The notes beneath the pieces are model-generated. The model had not been told where the DNA came from. It saw nothing but the letters and a program-made list of their open reading frames with translations, and ran no database searches. Position numbers and translations under genes: made by a program. From SZUA-36 sp963753105 (GTDB lineage: Bacteria; Pseudomonadota; Gammaproteobacteria; Xanthomonadales; SZUA-36), in contig CAVWBD010000009.1 in the NCBI GenBank assembly GCA_963753105.1, positions 1 through 64,000 on the forward strand: a stretch of DNA of 64,000 nucleotides. Direction: 5' to 3'. Shown here piece after piece: positions 15,897-26,263 of this stretch. Within the stretch, counting starts at the first letter, position 1. Each line of letters begins with the position of its first letter.

Positions 15897-18800
15897 ATGC
15901 GAAATTCAGTTGTGTCAATCACGAAACGGCTAAAGTGGAAATCTAGCTGTTCAAGATTCGCTTCCTTCTTCGTTTCAACCCTGGCCTTTCTGGTTGTAGC
16001 CGCAGTTCCTGCCATGGTTTTTGCACAATCTACTTCCATCTCCACGGAAGTGACGGGTGAGGCCAGCGTCGAAGTAGCGGATTATTTTGAAGCCGGTATA
16101 GCCGAATATCGTTATTTCATCATTGAACCTGAAGCAAAGAAGAACAACTCATCAAATACCAATAAGAAGCCAAAAAAGATACGCACGGAAATATTTTTTA
16201 AGGGCAAGCCTCACGAAAAATTCCAAACAGGTAAAAAACTCAAGGTACGCGGCAAAAAGCGCGCCAATGGCCGGGATATTGATTTCGAGAGCCTTGAAGA
16301 GTTAGAACCGGAACCGGGAACCAAATCTGAACCCGCCAGCAGAACCATGAGTGCGGCGGCACCCAAGGCCGAAGCACCGGTCGCCACGCCGGAAACACGC
16401 AAGATCCTTACGATCCTGATGGATTTCACTGATGCGCTCGTCGATAACGGTGGGTCAAACGGTGTTTCCCTGCAGGAAGCCAAGAACATCATGTTCCACA
16501 ATCCGCGGAACGTCTCGCATTTCTACGATCTGGCATCCCTTGGCACACTGACTATCCCCGCCGACCCCAACAGCACCGGTGGAGACGCGGTCTATGGCCC
16601 TTACCTGATCAATGACACCTACTTACCGGTACCTGCGATTACAACGCCTGGCGCCTGGCTGCGCTGACAGCCTTTGAAAATGATACGGGCCAGAGCCGCT
16701 ATGATTATCGCCACCACCAACTCGTGATGCCCAACTACTATGACTACCGAGCCTGTCTGCGCCTGGGCTGGTTATGCCAATGTCGGTTGCGGCACGACCT
16801 GCTGGGCATTCGTCCTGGATCCCCTGTCAATCCTGCACGGCGTCATGGTGCACGAGTTGGGCCACAACTTCACCTTTGGCCACGCCAGCACAGATCCGAA
16901 CAACGACGGCGTGATCGATGTCGAGTATGGCGACCTGTCAGACATGATGGGCAGTTCACGTAACTGGATGAAGTTCAACCCGCCACACTTCGAATACACC
17001 GACTGGTACGACCCGATCAGCTACCAACTGCAGTCGATCGCGCCAACCTCGACCCTGCGACATACCACCTGATTCCGGTCGACGAGGAAGACACCGATTG
17101 GCCGGGGTTGCGTGCCGTAAAGACACCACGCGACGTCTCGACCAGTTACTACCTCTCATACCGACAAAACACCGGTTATTACAACAACGTCACCACCAGC
17201 TATACAACAGGCGCCAGCCTGCACTGGCGTTACAACAGCGGCGGTTCCGCCTATAGGTCCTATTTCATCCGCATGTTGGAACCTGGCCAAATTTTCACTG
17301 ACTCTTCGGCTGGCCTGGTCGTCAGGGCAGTCGGCCCGACGACCATTGATGACGGCCTTGGCAATACGACCAACGTCTTCACGATCGAGGTCTGCAACGA
17401 CTCCTGCGACACGCCGATGCCACCCGCGAGCCTGGTCGCCCGGGGCGCTTTCCCTGACACGATCGAACTGAGCTGGGAGGATTATGCCAACGGCGAGGAT
17501 GGTTTCTCAATTGAATATTCTCCTGACGGCGCCGCCTGGAGCAGCCTGGGCACGGCGCCCGCCGAAGCCACCAGCTACAGCCATAACGGGCTTAGCGCAG
17601 GCACCACTTGTTTTACCGGGTCCGGGCTTACCGCGCGGCAGAGACATCGGATTGGTCTAATACCGCCAGTGCGACAACCCCACCTGCCTCCGGGACAATT
17701 GGGCTGAATATCGTAACCAGCGACGATGACGTCATCGAAGTAACGTCATCCGGCTCCATGTGGCTTAACGGAAGGTCTCTGTTCCTCGATTATGATGTCT
17801 GGAATGCTCGAAATAATGACGAAGGCGTTCGCTTCAGGGATGTCCCGATTCCACAGGGATCAACAATCAATAGTGCCTACATTGAATATCGGGTTTACAA
17901 CACGGGCACGGGTACAAACACGATCACGTTCCGGGCCGAGGATGTCGATAACGCAGCCGATATTCACTTCTGCGGCAAATAGCGTCAGTTCTACGCACAC
18001 TTGGATCGACATTCGTCGATTGGACACTCACCAGTTGGTCCGGTGGGCTCTATCAGACAATCGCCCGATTTGAGCACCATTATCCAGCCGATCGTCAACC
18101 GAGACAGGCTGGTCGGGCGGTAACGCCATGGTCTTTGTCACCGAGAGTGCACTACACGGGATCACACGTCGTCTATTCCTATGATGGGTCTCAATATTAC
18201 GGTCACGGCAACACCTATTCGCCCAAGCTGGTGGTTGACTACACCTGGACGCCACCTGGAAACACGCCACCCACGGCCTCGTTCACCTATCAGTTGCAAC
18301 AACCTGGATTGCAGCTTTACCGACACCTCAAGCGACAGCGACGGCACGATCGTTTCGTGGGCTTGGGATTTCGGCGATACCGGCACTTCCACGGCTCAGG
18401 ACCCGGCCCACAGCTACGGCGCGACGGCACCTACAGCGTGACACTGACGGTTACAGACGACGATGGTGACACCGATACAGTCATTCTGCCCGTCACCGCT
18501 GCGCAGGTCGGCCGGGGCCCATACCTGCAGACCATGACCGACACCAGCGTCATCGTGCGCTGGCGCACGGACCTTTCCACCGATTCCGTGGTGCGTTACG
18601 GCACGGCGCCAGGTTCGTTGACGATGACGGAAACCGTGGCAGGCTCGGTCACGGAGCACACGGTTGAATTGACCGGCCTGAGCCCGTTGACAACGTATTA
18701 TTATTCGATCGGCAACAGCAGCAACGCCTTTGCCGGTGATACCAGTTTCTATTTCACTACTTCACCAATACCCGGCACTTCTGTTCCAACCCGGTTCTGG

Positions 18801-21800
18801 GCCATCGGTGATTCGGGTACGGCAGATGCCAATGCCGAAGCGGTCAGGGACCGTTACAAGGAATACGCGGCGTGCATCTGAACCCGCCGATTTCTGGGTG
18901 ATGCTGGGCGACAACGCCTACAACGATGGTACCGACGCGCAATACCAGGCAGCCGTTTTCGATATGTACCCCGAAATATTGCGACAGTTGCCGCTGTGGC
19001 CCAGCATAGGTAACCACGATATCTATTCCGCAGACTCACCATCACAAACCGGGCCCTATTTTGACATTTTCAACCTGCCCACCGCTGGCGAGGCCGGTGG
19101 ACTGGCCTCGGGCACCGAGGCGTACTATTCCTACGACTATGGTGACATTCACTTTGTCGTGCTCGATTCCGATGACACGGACAGATCTGACACCGGCACA
19201 ATGATGACCTGGCTGGAAAGCGATCTGGTCGCCAACGACAAGCCGTGGGTCATTGCGTTCTGGCACCACCCGCCATATACAAAGGGCTCACACGACTCTG
19301 ACGATATTGGTGACTCAGGCGGCCGAATGACCGACATGCGCGAAATTGCGCTGCCGATCCTCGAATTCTACGGGGTTGACCTGGTGCTGAATGGACACAG
19401 CCACTCGTACGAACGCAGCATATTCCTCGACAGCCATTACGGCGATTCCACGACACTGGATTACCCCACGATGGTACTCGATGCCGGGGACGGCAACGAA
19501 ACCACCGGGGACGGCGCTTACCTGAAACCACAGGTTGTCGCTGCCCCGCATCAAGGCGCGGTGTACGCAGTCGCGGGAAGTTCCGGCAAGATATCCGGCG
19601 GCAGCCTGGATCACCCGGTCATGTATGTGTCGTTGAACGTGCTCGGTTCGATGGTCATTGACGTGGACAACGATCGCCTGGATGCAATATTCATCGACAG
19701 CATTGGAGATGTCCGGGATGAATTTACCATCCTCAAGACTGCTGATCCCTTCCCCCCAAGTGCGTACGCGGGGCCGGACCAAACGGTTCCAGATAGCGAT
19801 GGTCTTGCCGGTGAGAGCGTCAACCTCGACGGCAGCGGTTCATCGGACAGTGACGGCACCATTGTTTCCTATGACTGGACCTGGGCTGGTGGCAGCGCCA
19901 GTGGTGTGAGTCCAACAATCAGCCTTCCCGATGGCATCACGGTGGTGACCCTGACAGTTACCGATAACGACAGCTCAACCGACGTGGATACCGTGTCGAT
20001 CACGGTCCAGGCCCCCGGAATTGTCGAGGTTCGCGTCTCCCAGTCGTCCGACGATGCGGAGGAATTGATTGATCTTGCTCCTACAGCAAACTCAACCGGT
20101 CATATGTATACGGACAGTTCAGACCTGGAAATGGTCGAAGACAGCTACCATGGCGGAGAACAGGCTATCGGAATCCGGTTTCAGGATATAAATGTTCCCC
20201 AAGGGACGACGATCCGGTCAGCTAACCTGGTTTTTGCCACGGACGAGACAGATCAGCGTTGCTACCACTATCAATATCAATGCCGAGGACGTGGACAATG
20301 CCGTCACTTTCACCACGGCTTCAGGCAACATCAGCAGTCGTACCACCACCACGGCCTCAGTCCCCTGGACGATCGGTGCGTGGAGTACAGAACATCAGAC
20401 AGACACCAGCCCTGACATTGCTTCTGTAGTACAGGAAGTTATTGACCGGGGCGGATGGACGTCCGGCAACAGCATGGCGTTCATCATCACCGGCAGCGGC
20501 CAGCGGGTGGCGGAAGCATATGACGGTACGTCGACCCTGGCGCCGCTTTTGAACATCGAGTACAACGTTCCACCGGTAGCGGACGCAGGCCCGGACCAGG
20601 CCGTTCCGGACAGCGATGCCCTGCCCGGCGAGAGCGTCAGCCTTGACGGCAGTGGGTCAACAGACATTATCGGTTCAATCGTTTCTTATGACTGGACCTG
20701 GACCGGTGGAAGCGCCAGCACGGTGAATCCAACCATCAGCCTGCCGGACGGCGTCACCGTGATCACATTGACCGTTACCGATGATGACGGCGCAACCGAT
20801 ACCGATACCGTTTCGATCACCGTTGAAGCGCCCAACCAGGCGCCGACTGCTGACGCAGGCCCGGACCAGGCTGTTCCGGACAGCGATGGTCTGGCTGGTG
20901 AAGACGTCACCCTGGACGGCAGCGGTTCTTCGGACAGCGATGGCACCATTGTCTTCCTGGGACTGGACCTGGACCGGCGGCAGTGCCAGCACGGTGAACC
21001 CGACGGTCAGCCTGCCGGACGGCACTACGGTCATCACCCTTACCGTCATCGACAATGACGGCGCCACCGACACCGACACCGTTTCGATCACCGTCGGGGT
21101 GGCATGCACCTCAAGCAAGGCCATGCCGGCCAACCAGTGGGTATTCTTCTCACTGCCCTGCATGCCCGCCGATGCCAGCGCGGCCAACGTGTTTTCTGCC
21201 GGCCCCGTAGCCGTGGATTACGGTACGCGCTGGATCATATGGGCATATAACAATTCGATTTCAGATTACGAGCACCTGGCTGCCGGCGAATCACTGATCG
21301 CAGGCAAGGGTTATTTGTTCTACTCGCTGGACGCGTTCGGCACAGGGAACGAGGCGCAAGTGGCCGGGGCAAACAACCCGGGTAACCCATACCCAGTGAT
21401 CACCGTTAGTTGACCCGGGTGAGTGGAACCTGGTGGGCAACCCGTACAACGGCTACGGTCAATGGACCGACATCAGCGTAAATGATGGCGCCACAGCCCT
21501 ATACCTGGACCCAGATGGACAAGCTGAGATGCTGGCAGTCCATATTACTGCGAGAGAAGCCATCCGATAACAAGTGCATCATGTGGCACGTGATGTACAA
21601 GTAGGAGCCGGTAGTACTATGTGCCCCATACGATGGCAGCAACAATCACCGGGCACGCTGAATGCATGGGATGCCATGTGGGTGCGTTCACACCGCGCGG
21701 TTACCATCACGCAACCGGCTCCTGCCGCTGCGCCTCCGGCAGCGTCAGCAGCCCCGCAATCGGCCAGTGAAACCCAAATCGAGTCAAACTGCGGCGAGCA

Positions 21801-22268
21801 AAGTCAAAGCCAAAGGCGGCAAGAAAGACAAGAAGACCACGTCCGAATGGTACGTACGCCTGGTTGCCGAGTCCGGCGACTACCGTGATACCGGAAACTG
21901 GTTGGGCCAGCTCAAGAAAAACCAAGGACGGTCTTGATTCCAGGGACCTGGAGGAATGGACGCCGCATAGCAGCCCGTACCTGACAATCCTGTTCACCAA
22001 CCCCCTGTTCGATGAAGTGGATTGGGGTTACACCACGGACTACCGTGCACTCGACAAGCGAGCAAGAGGGTGAATGGCCATTCGTGGTGCGTGCATCGGC
22101 GGGTATCAGCGAAGTTACCTTGAGGTGGGAAGGTGAAGGCAGCACTGTTTGACAATGCCTCGTTGACGGATGAGATCAGCGGCGAAACTATCACGGTCGA
22201 GCCGGGTGGCAAGTTACACCTTTGAAATGAACGGAAACGAGCACCCGTTCAAGATAATTTTCAATTAA
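15897..22268 (+). CDS. Giant secreted multidomain protein: zinc peptidase plus purple-acid-phosphatase-like domain, many frameshifts
   Basis: Joined across frames this is about 2,120 residues. The start at 15897 follows AGGGAA, and a signal peptide (FLVVAAVPAMVFA) follows. Approximate domain order: peptidase with HELGHNFTFGH near 318 (gametolysin-like HExxH); FN3 (510-600); a carbohydrate-binding-like sandwich (600-780); PKD (790-870); phosphatase FN3-like lead; metallophosphatase (about 960-1280) with AIGDSG, LGDNAY, GNHD, WHHPP and GHSHSYER; PKD-like; second sandwich; two PKD-like repeats; and a C-terminal domain with FSLPCMPADA. Shifts occur near 16640, 16745, 17040, 17612, 17970, 18300, 18395, 18870, 20250, 20965, 21410 and several later points. 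Motifs on either side stay intact, so errors are likelier than decay. Two separate genes cannot be excluded. Confidence 0.6.
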
Positions 22269-22295
22269 TATCGACGGATATGATTTAATCAGGAA

Positions 22296-22524
22296 ATGAC
22301 GGAATCAGACAAGAAAGAACAGGATAAGAGCGCTCCGAGACAAGTCGGAGACTGTTGATACTTCCCGCAGGAAAATGCTGGGCAATGCAGGCAAAGCTGC
22401 CTGGGTGACACCCACCCTGGTCTTCTTGTCTTTTACCGCGGGCGCGCAAAGTCGAACCACCACCTCCGCCATCGTGCACGATCCCGCCCTGTCCGGAAAG
22501 CAGCCCCAGTTCACCCGAAAGTGA
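22296..22524 (+). CDS. Small membrane-anchored or exported protein, one frameshift
   Basis: MTESDKKEQDKSAP in one frame joins, after a one-base shift near 22345, to SRRKMLGNAGKAAWVTPTLV, FLSFTAGAQS and a tail ending QPQFTRK. An RRK stretch followed by a hydrophobic segment resembles a signal or Tat-like leader. The total would be about 75 residues. It starts 28 bases after the giant gene and probably shares its transcript. I do not recognise the family. Confidence 0.45.
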
Positions 22525-22609
22525 CCGCGCAGAAGAAAGGCAGGCCCAAAAGACGCGGGGATTGACCAGAGTTCCTTGTAACCGCCCGGTTTACCGGGAA
22601 TGGGCTAAT

Positions 22610-23527
22610 ATGTCCGTCATGCGAAATCTCAAATCCCTATCACGCCAGCTGGCCATCCTTGCGACCCTGTTTCTCACTGCCTGCACGGTCCATTGGCAGG
22701 CAGATTGGAGCACTGATCCGATCCAGTCGCTTGACCGCGAAACTGCCGACCTGGCGGATGTGGTTGCCGATGCCCTTGACCTCGCTGACATGACCGGCAC
22801 AGAGCGGGTGCTGATGGTATTCGACATCGACAACACCTTGCTGGCCATGGAACAGGGACTCGGCGCCGACCAGTGGTATGACTGGCAGAAAGATCTCGCC
22901 AACAACGATGCCTGCAACCCGCAAAATGTTGGAAATCGTTTTGCCGTCCAGGGCGCGATGTATTTTTCCAGCGCCATGCGCCCGACCCAGCAGGACGCCG
23001 CAAAGCAGGTGGAGATCATCCAGGCTGCAGGCATCCCGGTCATCGCGCTGACCTCTCGCGGGCAGGATTACCGTCTGCAGACCTTCCGTGAACTGCGCCG
23101 CAACGGATTCAGTTTCACGCACTCCGCTATCGGGCCAGCCGGTGGCTACGACCAGGAGTTCATGCCCGTGGAAGACGGGCGTATGTCGCGTTACGAGGAT
23201 GGTGTATTCCTGACCGCCGGCCAGCATAAAGGCCGGATGCTGTATGCCCTGTTGCAAAAAACCGGTACCGTCTTGCCGGCCGTTATCGTGATGGCGGATG
23301 ACAAGCAGAAAAACCTCGATGCAGTAAAAGAAACCTTCCTGGCACTGGAAGTGCCGGTACACGCCTGGCGCTATACCGGCGAGGATGAAAACGTGGCGGG
23401 CTTTGACCCGGACCAGGCCGATGCCGAATGGAAGTCCATCAAGGATGCCCTGTGGCAGATCCAGCAGGTGTTAGGCCCTGACAACTACGACCTGACCAGT
23501 GCCAAATTACCGCCGGAGTGCTTGTAG
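22610..23527 (+). CDS. DUF2608/HAD-like phosphohydrolase lipoprotein
   Basis: From the ATG at 22610 (about 305 residues) the N-terminus is a lipoprotein signal (LAILATLFLTAC, lipobox LTAC). A HAD-type motif I, LMVFDIDNTLLAME, follows at about residues 68-81. Motif II-like VIALTSRGQDYR and a late VIVMADDKQKNLDAV complete the HAD layout. DUF2608 proteins are predicted periplasmic or outer-membrane phosphohydrolases with unknown substrate. The stop codon TAG is the TAG of a REP-like GTAGGAG unit that begins exactly there. Confidence 0.75.
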   Translation: MSVMRNLKSLSRQLAILATLFLTACTVHWQADWSTDPIQSLDRETADLADVVADALDLADMTGTERVLMVFDIDNTLLAMEQGLGADQWYDWQKDLANNDACNPQNVGNRFAVQGAMYFSSAMRPTQQDAAKQVEIIQAAGIPVIALTSRGQDYRLQTFRELRRNGFSFTHSAIGPAGGYDQEFMPVEDGRMSRYEDGVFLTAGQHKGRMLYALLQKTGTVLPAVIVMADDKQKNLDAVKETFLALEVPVHAWRYTGEDENVAGFDPDQADAEWKSIKDALWQIQQVLGPDNYDLTSAKLPPECL

Positions 23528-23554
23528 GAGGGACCAGCTTGGCTGGTCGCGATT
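23524..23554. repeat. Single REP-like unit at the end of the DUF2608 gene
   Basis: GTAGGAGGGACCAGC-TTGG-CTGGTCGCGA forms a complete stem. Its GTAG overlaps the stop codon of the upstream gene, and it ends four bases before the convergent AhpD-like gene, so it could act as a shared 3' structure. Confidence 0.8.
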
Positions 23555-23558
23555 CTGT

Positions 23559-24167
23559 CTAACCATGCCCCCAATCACTGTCATCATCACCTGTCGGCGG
23601 TGACTGGCCCAGAACCTCACCCCCGGTATCCACACCCAGGCCCGTCACCGTGCGGTTGGCGTATGCGAAATAGGCCGTCACCTGGTTGATCTCCAGTATT
23701 TCCCCGTCATCAAATCCGGCCTTCCGCAACACTTCGATATCGGCCGCCTCGATCTCACCCGGGCAATGCGTCAGTTTATTTGCGTAGGCCAGGCCCAGTT
23801 GCTCCCGGGCGGTAAATGGTGCACCGGGAGTTTCTTCACCCAGCGCCGTTAGGTAGGCCCCGACATCCCTGCCCTCTGCCTTTAACAGGTTTTGCATACC
23901 CACTGCGTGGTGCGTGGCGCAATAGTCACAGCCATTCAACCGGCTTACGAGCACCCCGACAGCCTCCAGGTACCACTCCGGCAAGTTGTTGCGGGAATGA
24001 TGCAAGGCAGCCTTGTAGATCGCCATGTGCCCTTCCAGTGTGTGTGGCCGCAAGCTGTGTATCTGCAACACGTTGTCCACCTGCCCGTCCGCTGATTGCA
24101 CGAGACGGTAAATTTTCTCCAATCGGCCGTTCGCCTGCTGGGGTGAAATTACTTTGATGAATGCCAT
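23559..24167 (-). CDS. AhpD/carboxymuconolactone-decarboxylase family peroxidase-related protein
   Basis: The 202-residue protein carries the redox motif SRLNGCDYCATHHAVGMQNL near residues 74-93, the CxxC...H signature of AhpD-like alkylhydroperoxidases. It also has conserved flanking helices (EWYLEAVGVLVS and FTAREQLGLAYANKL). It probably reduces organic peroxides with thiol partners in the cytoplasm. It is convergent with the DUF2608 gene and appears monocistronic. The C-terminus (GDDDSDWGHG) is short and acidic. Confidence 0.85.
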   Translation of the reverse strand: MAFIKVISPQQANGRLEKIYRLVQSADGQVDNVLQIHSLRPHTLEGHMAIYKAALHHSRNNLPEWYLEAVGVLVSRLNGCDYCATHHAVGMQNLLKAEGRDVGAYLTALGEETPGAPFTAREQLGLAYANKLTHCPGEIEAADIEVLRKAGFDDGEILEINQVTAYFAYANRTVTGLGVDTGGEVLGQSPPTGDDDSDWGHG

Positions 24168-24289
24168 TTGGTTGATCCTCTATTTGGTCCCGGAATGGAC
24201 CCTGGGTCGTGGCCTGGAGTGACAGTGCCAATCGCGGCCAGAAGCCGCTTGTTTGGTAACTTGTCATCCCGGAATGAACCTCGTGACGA

Positions 24290-24381
24290 TAAATCATCAT
24301 CCCGGAATTTGCACACGACTGCAGGGATGCAGGAGGTAGAGCAACGCAGGAGCAGTTGCCGAGCAAATATCCGGGATCCAT
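24290..24381. repeat. Long form of the CCCGGAAT palindromic repeat
   Basis: The element starts TCATCCCGGAATTTGC and ends GCAAATATCCGGGATCC, which are inverted copies. Between them lies a 48-base insert beginning ACACGACTGCAGGGATGCAG and ending GCAGTTGCCGA. Nearly the same element occurs at about 25720-25802, and a short form without the insert is at about 48571-48604. Confidence 0.8.
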
Positions 24382-24434
24382 TTTGCCCTTCGTGTATTCG
24401 GTTATCATACCGTTTTCACACCGGATGAGCCCTG

Positions 24435-25616
24435 ATGCCCGTGTTACGTTTAACCATATTTTTGATTTTTGGCCTGTTGCTGTCCTGCGCTGTGCATGCA
24501 GCAGAAGAACCAGGTTCTCAAATCCGCTTCGCCACCTTCAATATCGCCATGGGCCTGGAAACCGAAGGCGAGTTATACGAGCGCCTGCTGTCGGGCGAAG
24601 ACGAACGTCTGAAAAAGGTTGCCGCTGTCATCCAGGCCGTGCGTCCGGATGTGCTGTTGCTGAACGAATTTGACCGGTATGAACTGGATTCAGGAATTAT
24701 CTTCATCAAGAACTACCTGGAGGAATCGCAGCACGGTAACAAACCCATCAGCTATACGCATACACTGGATGGCGCGGTCAATACCGGCGAGGACAGTGGC
24801 CTGGACCTGGACAGCAACGGCGTGGCGGGTGAGCCGCAGGATGCCTGGGGTTTTGGCAGGTTCGAGGGCCAGTACGGGATGATGGTGCTGTCGCGCTTTC
24901 CACTCAGACTGGAAAGGAGTTTCAGGCACTTCAAATGGAAAGACATGCCGGATGCGCTGGTACCGGCGAACCCTGACGGTTCGGCCTGGTACCCGGATGA
25001 GATCTATCAGCAATTGCGACTCAGCTCGAAAAACCACTGGGATGTCAACGTGGATATTGATGGCCGGGCCGTGCATTTCCTCGTCAGCCACCCCACCCCA
25101 CCCGTATTTGACGGCCCTGAAGATCACAACGGCACACGCAACCACGATGAAATACGGCTGTGGGCGGATTACATCGCCCCGGAACGGTCCGCGTACATCT
25201 ACGATGACACCGGCCTCACCGGTGGTTTGCCCGGCAACACCCGCTTCGTGATTGCCGGTGACCTGAATGCCGATCCACTAGACGGTGATTCAACTGCCGA
25301 TGCTATTCTCCAGCTGTTGGAACACCCAAAAATCAATGCCAGTTGTGAACCCGGCAGCGGAGGCGGTGAAGAAGCCAGCAGCACGCAGGGCGGCAAAAAC
25401 CTCGAACACAAGGGCAACCCGGCAACGGACACCGGTGATTTCAACAATGAGCATGTCGGCAATATGCGCCTGGATTACGTGCTGCCGTCCGCCACGCTCA
25501 AGGTGACCGGCTGTGGTGTTTTCTGGCCCGCAGAAGGTGAATCCGGCCACGAACTGGTCGACGCCTCCGACCATAGGCTGGTGTGGGTGGATATTGAAAT
25601 GGGCCCCGGGTCGTAG
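24435..25616 (+). CDS. Secreted endonuclease/exonuclease/phosphatase-family hydrolase
   Basis: The 393-residue protein has a signal peptide (LTIFLIFGLLLSCAVHA) and then IRFATFNIAMGL. It carries the EEP-fold landmarks: a catalytic glutamate in LLLNEFDRYE, FLVSHPTPP, the metal-site VIAGDLNADP, RLDYVLPS and the terminal DASDHRLVW. EEP enzymes cut phosphodiester bonds in nucleic acids, lipids or nucleotides. The signal peptide places it in the periplasm or outside. It is monocistronic between two repeat clusters. Substrate cannot be inferred. Confidence 0.85.
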   Translation: MPVLRLTIFLIFGLLLSCAVHAAEEPGSQIRFATFNIAMGLETEGELYERLLSGEDERLKKVAAVIQAVRPDVLLLNEFDRYELDSGIIFIKNYLEESQHGNKPISYTHTLDGAVNTGEDSGLDLDSNGVAGEPQDAWGFGRFEGQYGMMVLSRFPLRLERSFRHFKWKDMPDALVPANPDGSAWYPDEIYQQLRLSSKNHWDVNVDIDGRAVHFLVSHPTPPVFDGPEDHNGTRNHDEIRLWADYIAPERSAYIYDDTGLTGGLPGNTRFVIAGDLNADPLDGDSTADAILQLLEHPKINASCEPGSGGGEEASSTQGGKNLEHKGNPATDTGDFNNEHVGNMRLDYVLPSATLKVTGCGVFWPAEGESGHELVDASDHRLVWVDIEMGPGS

Positions 25617-25803
25617 CCCGGGGTGACGATAAGTCACCATCCCGGAATTCGCACTCCCACCCCGTCATCCCGGAATTCGCACTCCCACCCCGTCATCCCG
25701 GAATTTGCACTCCCACCCCGTCATCCCGGAATTCGCGCACGACTGCAGGGATGCAGGAGGTAGAGCAACGCAGGAGCAGTTGCCGAGCGAATATCCGGGA
25801 CCC
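25617..25803. repeat. Tandem CCCGTCATCCCGGAATT repeats leading into a long palindromic element
   Basis: From 25640 the phrase CCCGGAATTCGCACTCCCAC with CCCGTCAT recurs three times at about 29-base spacing. It then passes into the same long-form palindrome as 24290, with the internal ACGACTGCAGGGATGCAGG and the terminal GCGAATATCCGGGA. The tandem part looks like repeated duplication of one arm. No gene is present. Confidence 0.8.
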
Positions 25804-25805
25804 AA

Positions 25806-26135
25806 TTAAACAATTTCAAAAAAGAGGTCCACCCATTTCGGATTTGCATTCTCGATCAACTCAATTTTCCAAATCCGTTTCCAGTTTTTTATCATTTTTT
25901 CTCGTTTAATTGCCTCGCAGATATCAGCAGACTGTTCGTAGTAAACCAAGTCGGTTAAGTCATATTTACGAGTAAATCCATCGGCGAAGTGATTCTTGTG
26001 TTGCCAAACTCTTTGAACAAGATCAGTAGTGACCCCCACGTACAACGTGCCACGTTGTTTGTTTGACATAATGTAAACGCAAGGATGCTTTGACACATAC
26101 GAGATTCTGACATTTAGAACCAACACAGTCGCCAA
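25806..26135 (-). CDS. GIY-YIG domain protein
   Basis: CVYIMSNKQRGTLYVGVTTD, followed by LVQRVWQHKNHFADGFTRKY, YYEQSADICEAIKREKMIK and NWKRIWKIELI, is a small GIY-YIG nuclease-fold domain of the YhbQ/UPF0213 kind. The long reading of 109 residues begins at a non-ATG codon. A GTG at 26096, just before SKHPCVYI, gives about 96 residues and fits the family better. Stand-alone proteins of this group have poorly defined DNA-related roles. The gene lies among dispersed repeats, is A+T-rich compared with uvrB and may be mobile. Confidence 0.78.
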   Translation of the reverse strand: MATVLVLNVRISYVSKHPCVYIMSNKQRGTLYVGVTTDLVQRVWQHKNHFADGFTRKYDLTDLVYYEQSADICEAIKREKMIKNWKRIWKIELIENANPKWVDLFFEIV

Positions 26136-26174
26136 GGCGCAACCTGATTTCGCGTGAGGAAATACCCACGATCA

Positions 26175-26250
26175 CTGAAAGAAAATGGGTTCCGGCTTTC
26201 GCCGGAATGACGGTGAGAGGTTCCGGCTTTCGCCGGAATGACGAAGTTGT
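26175..26250. repeat. Short TTCCGGCTTTCGCCGGAATGACG repeats
   Basis: GTTCCGGCTTTCGCCGGAAT followed by GACGG occurs twice (about 26189 and 26219), 30 bases apart. Each is a CCGGC-TTTC-GCCGG hairpin. They lie in the gap after uvrB, whose stop is at 26264. Confidence 0.75.
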
Positions 26251-26263
26251 GCCGGGATGAGGG

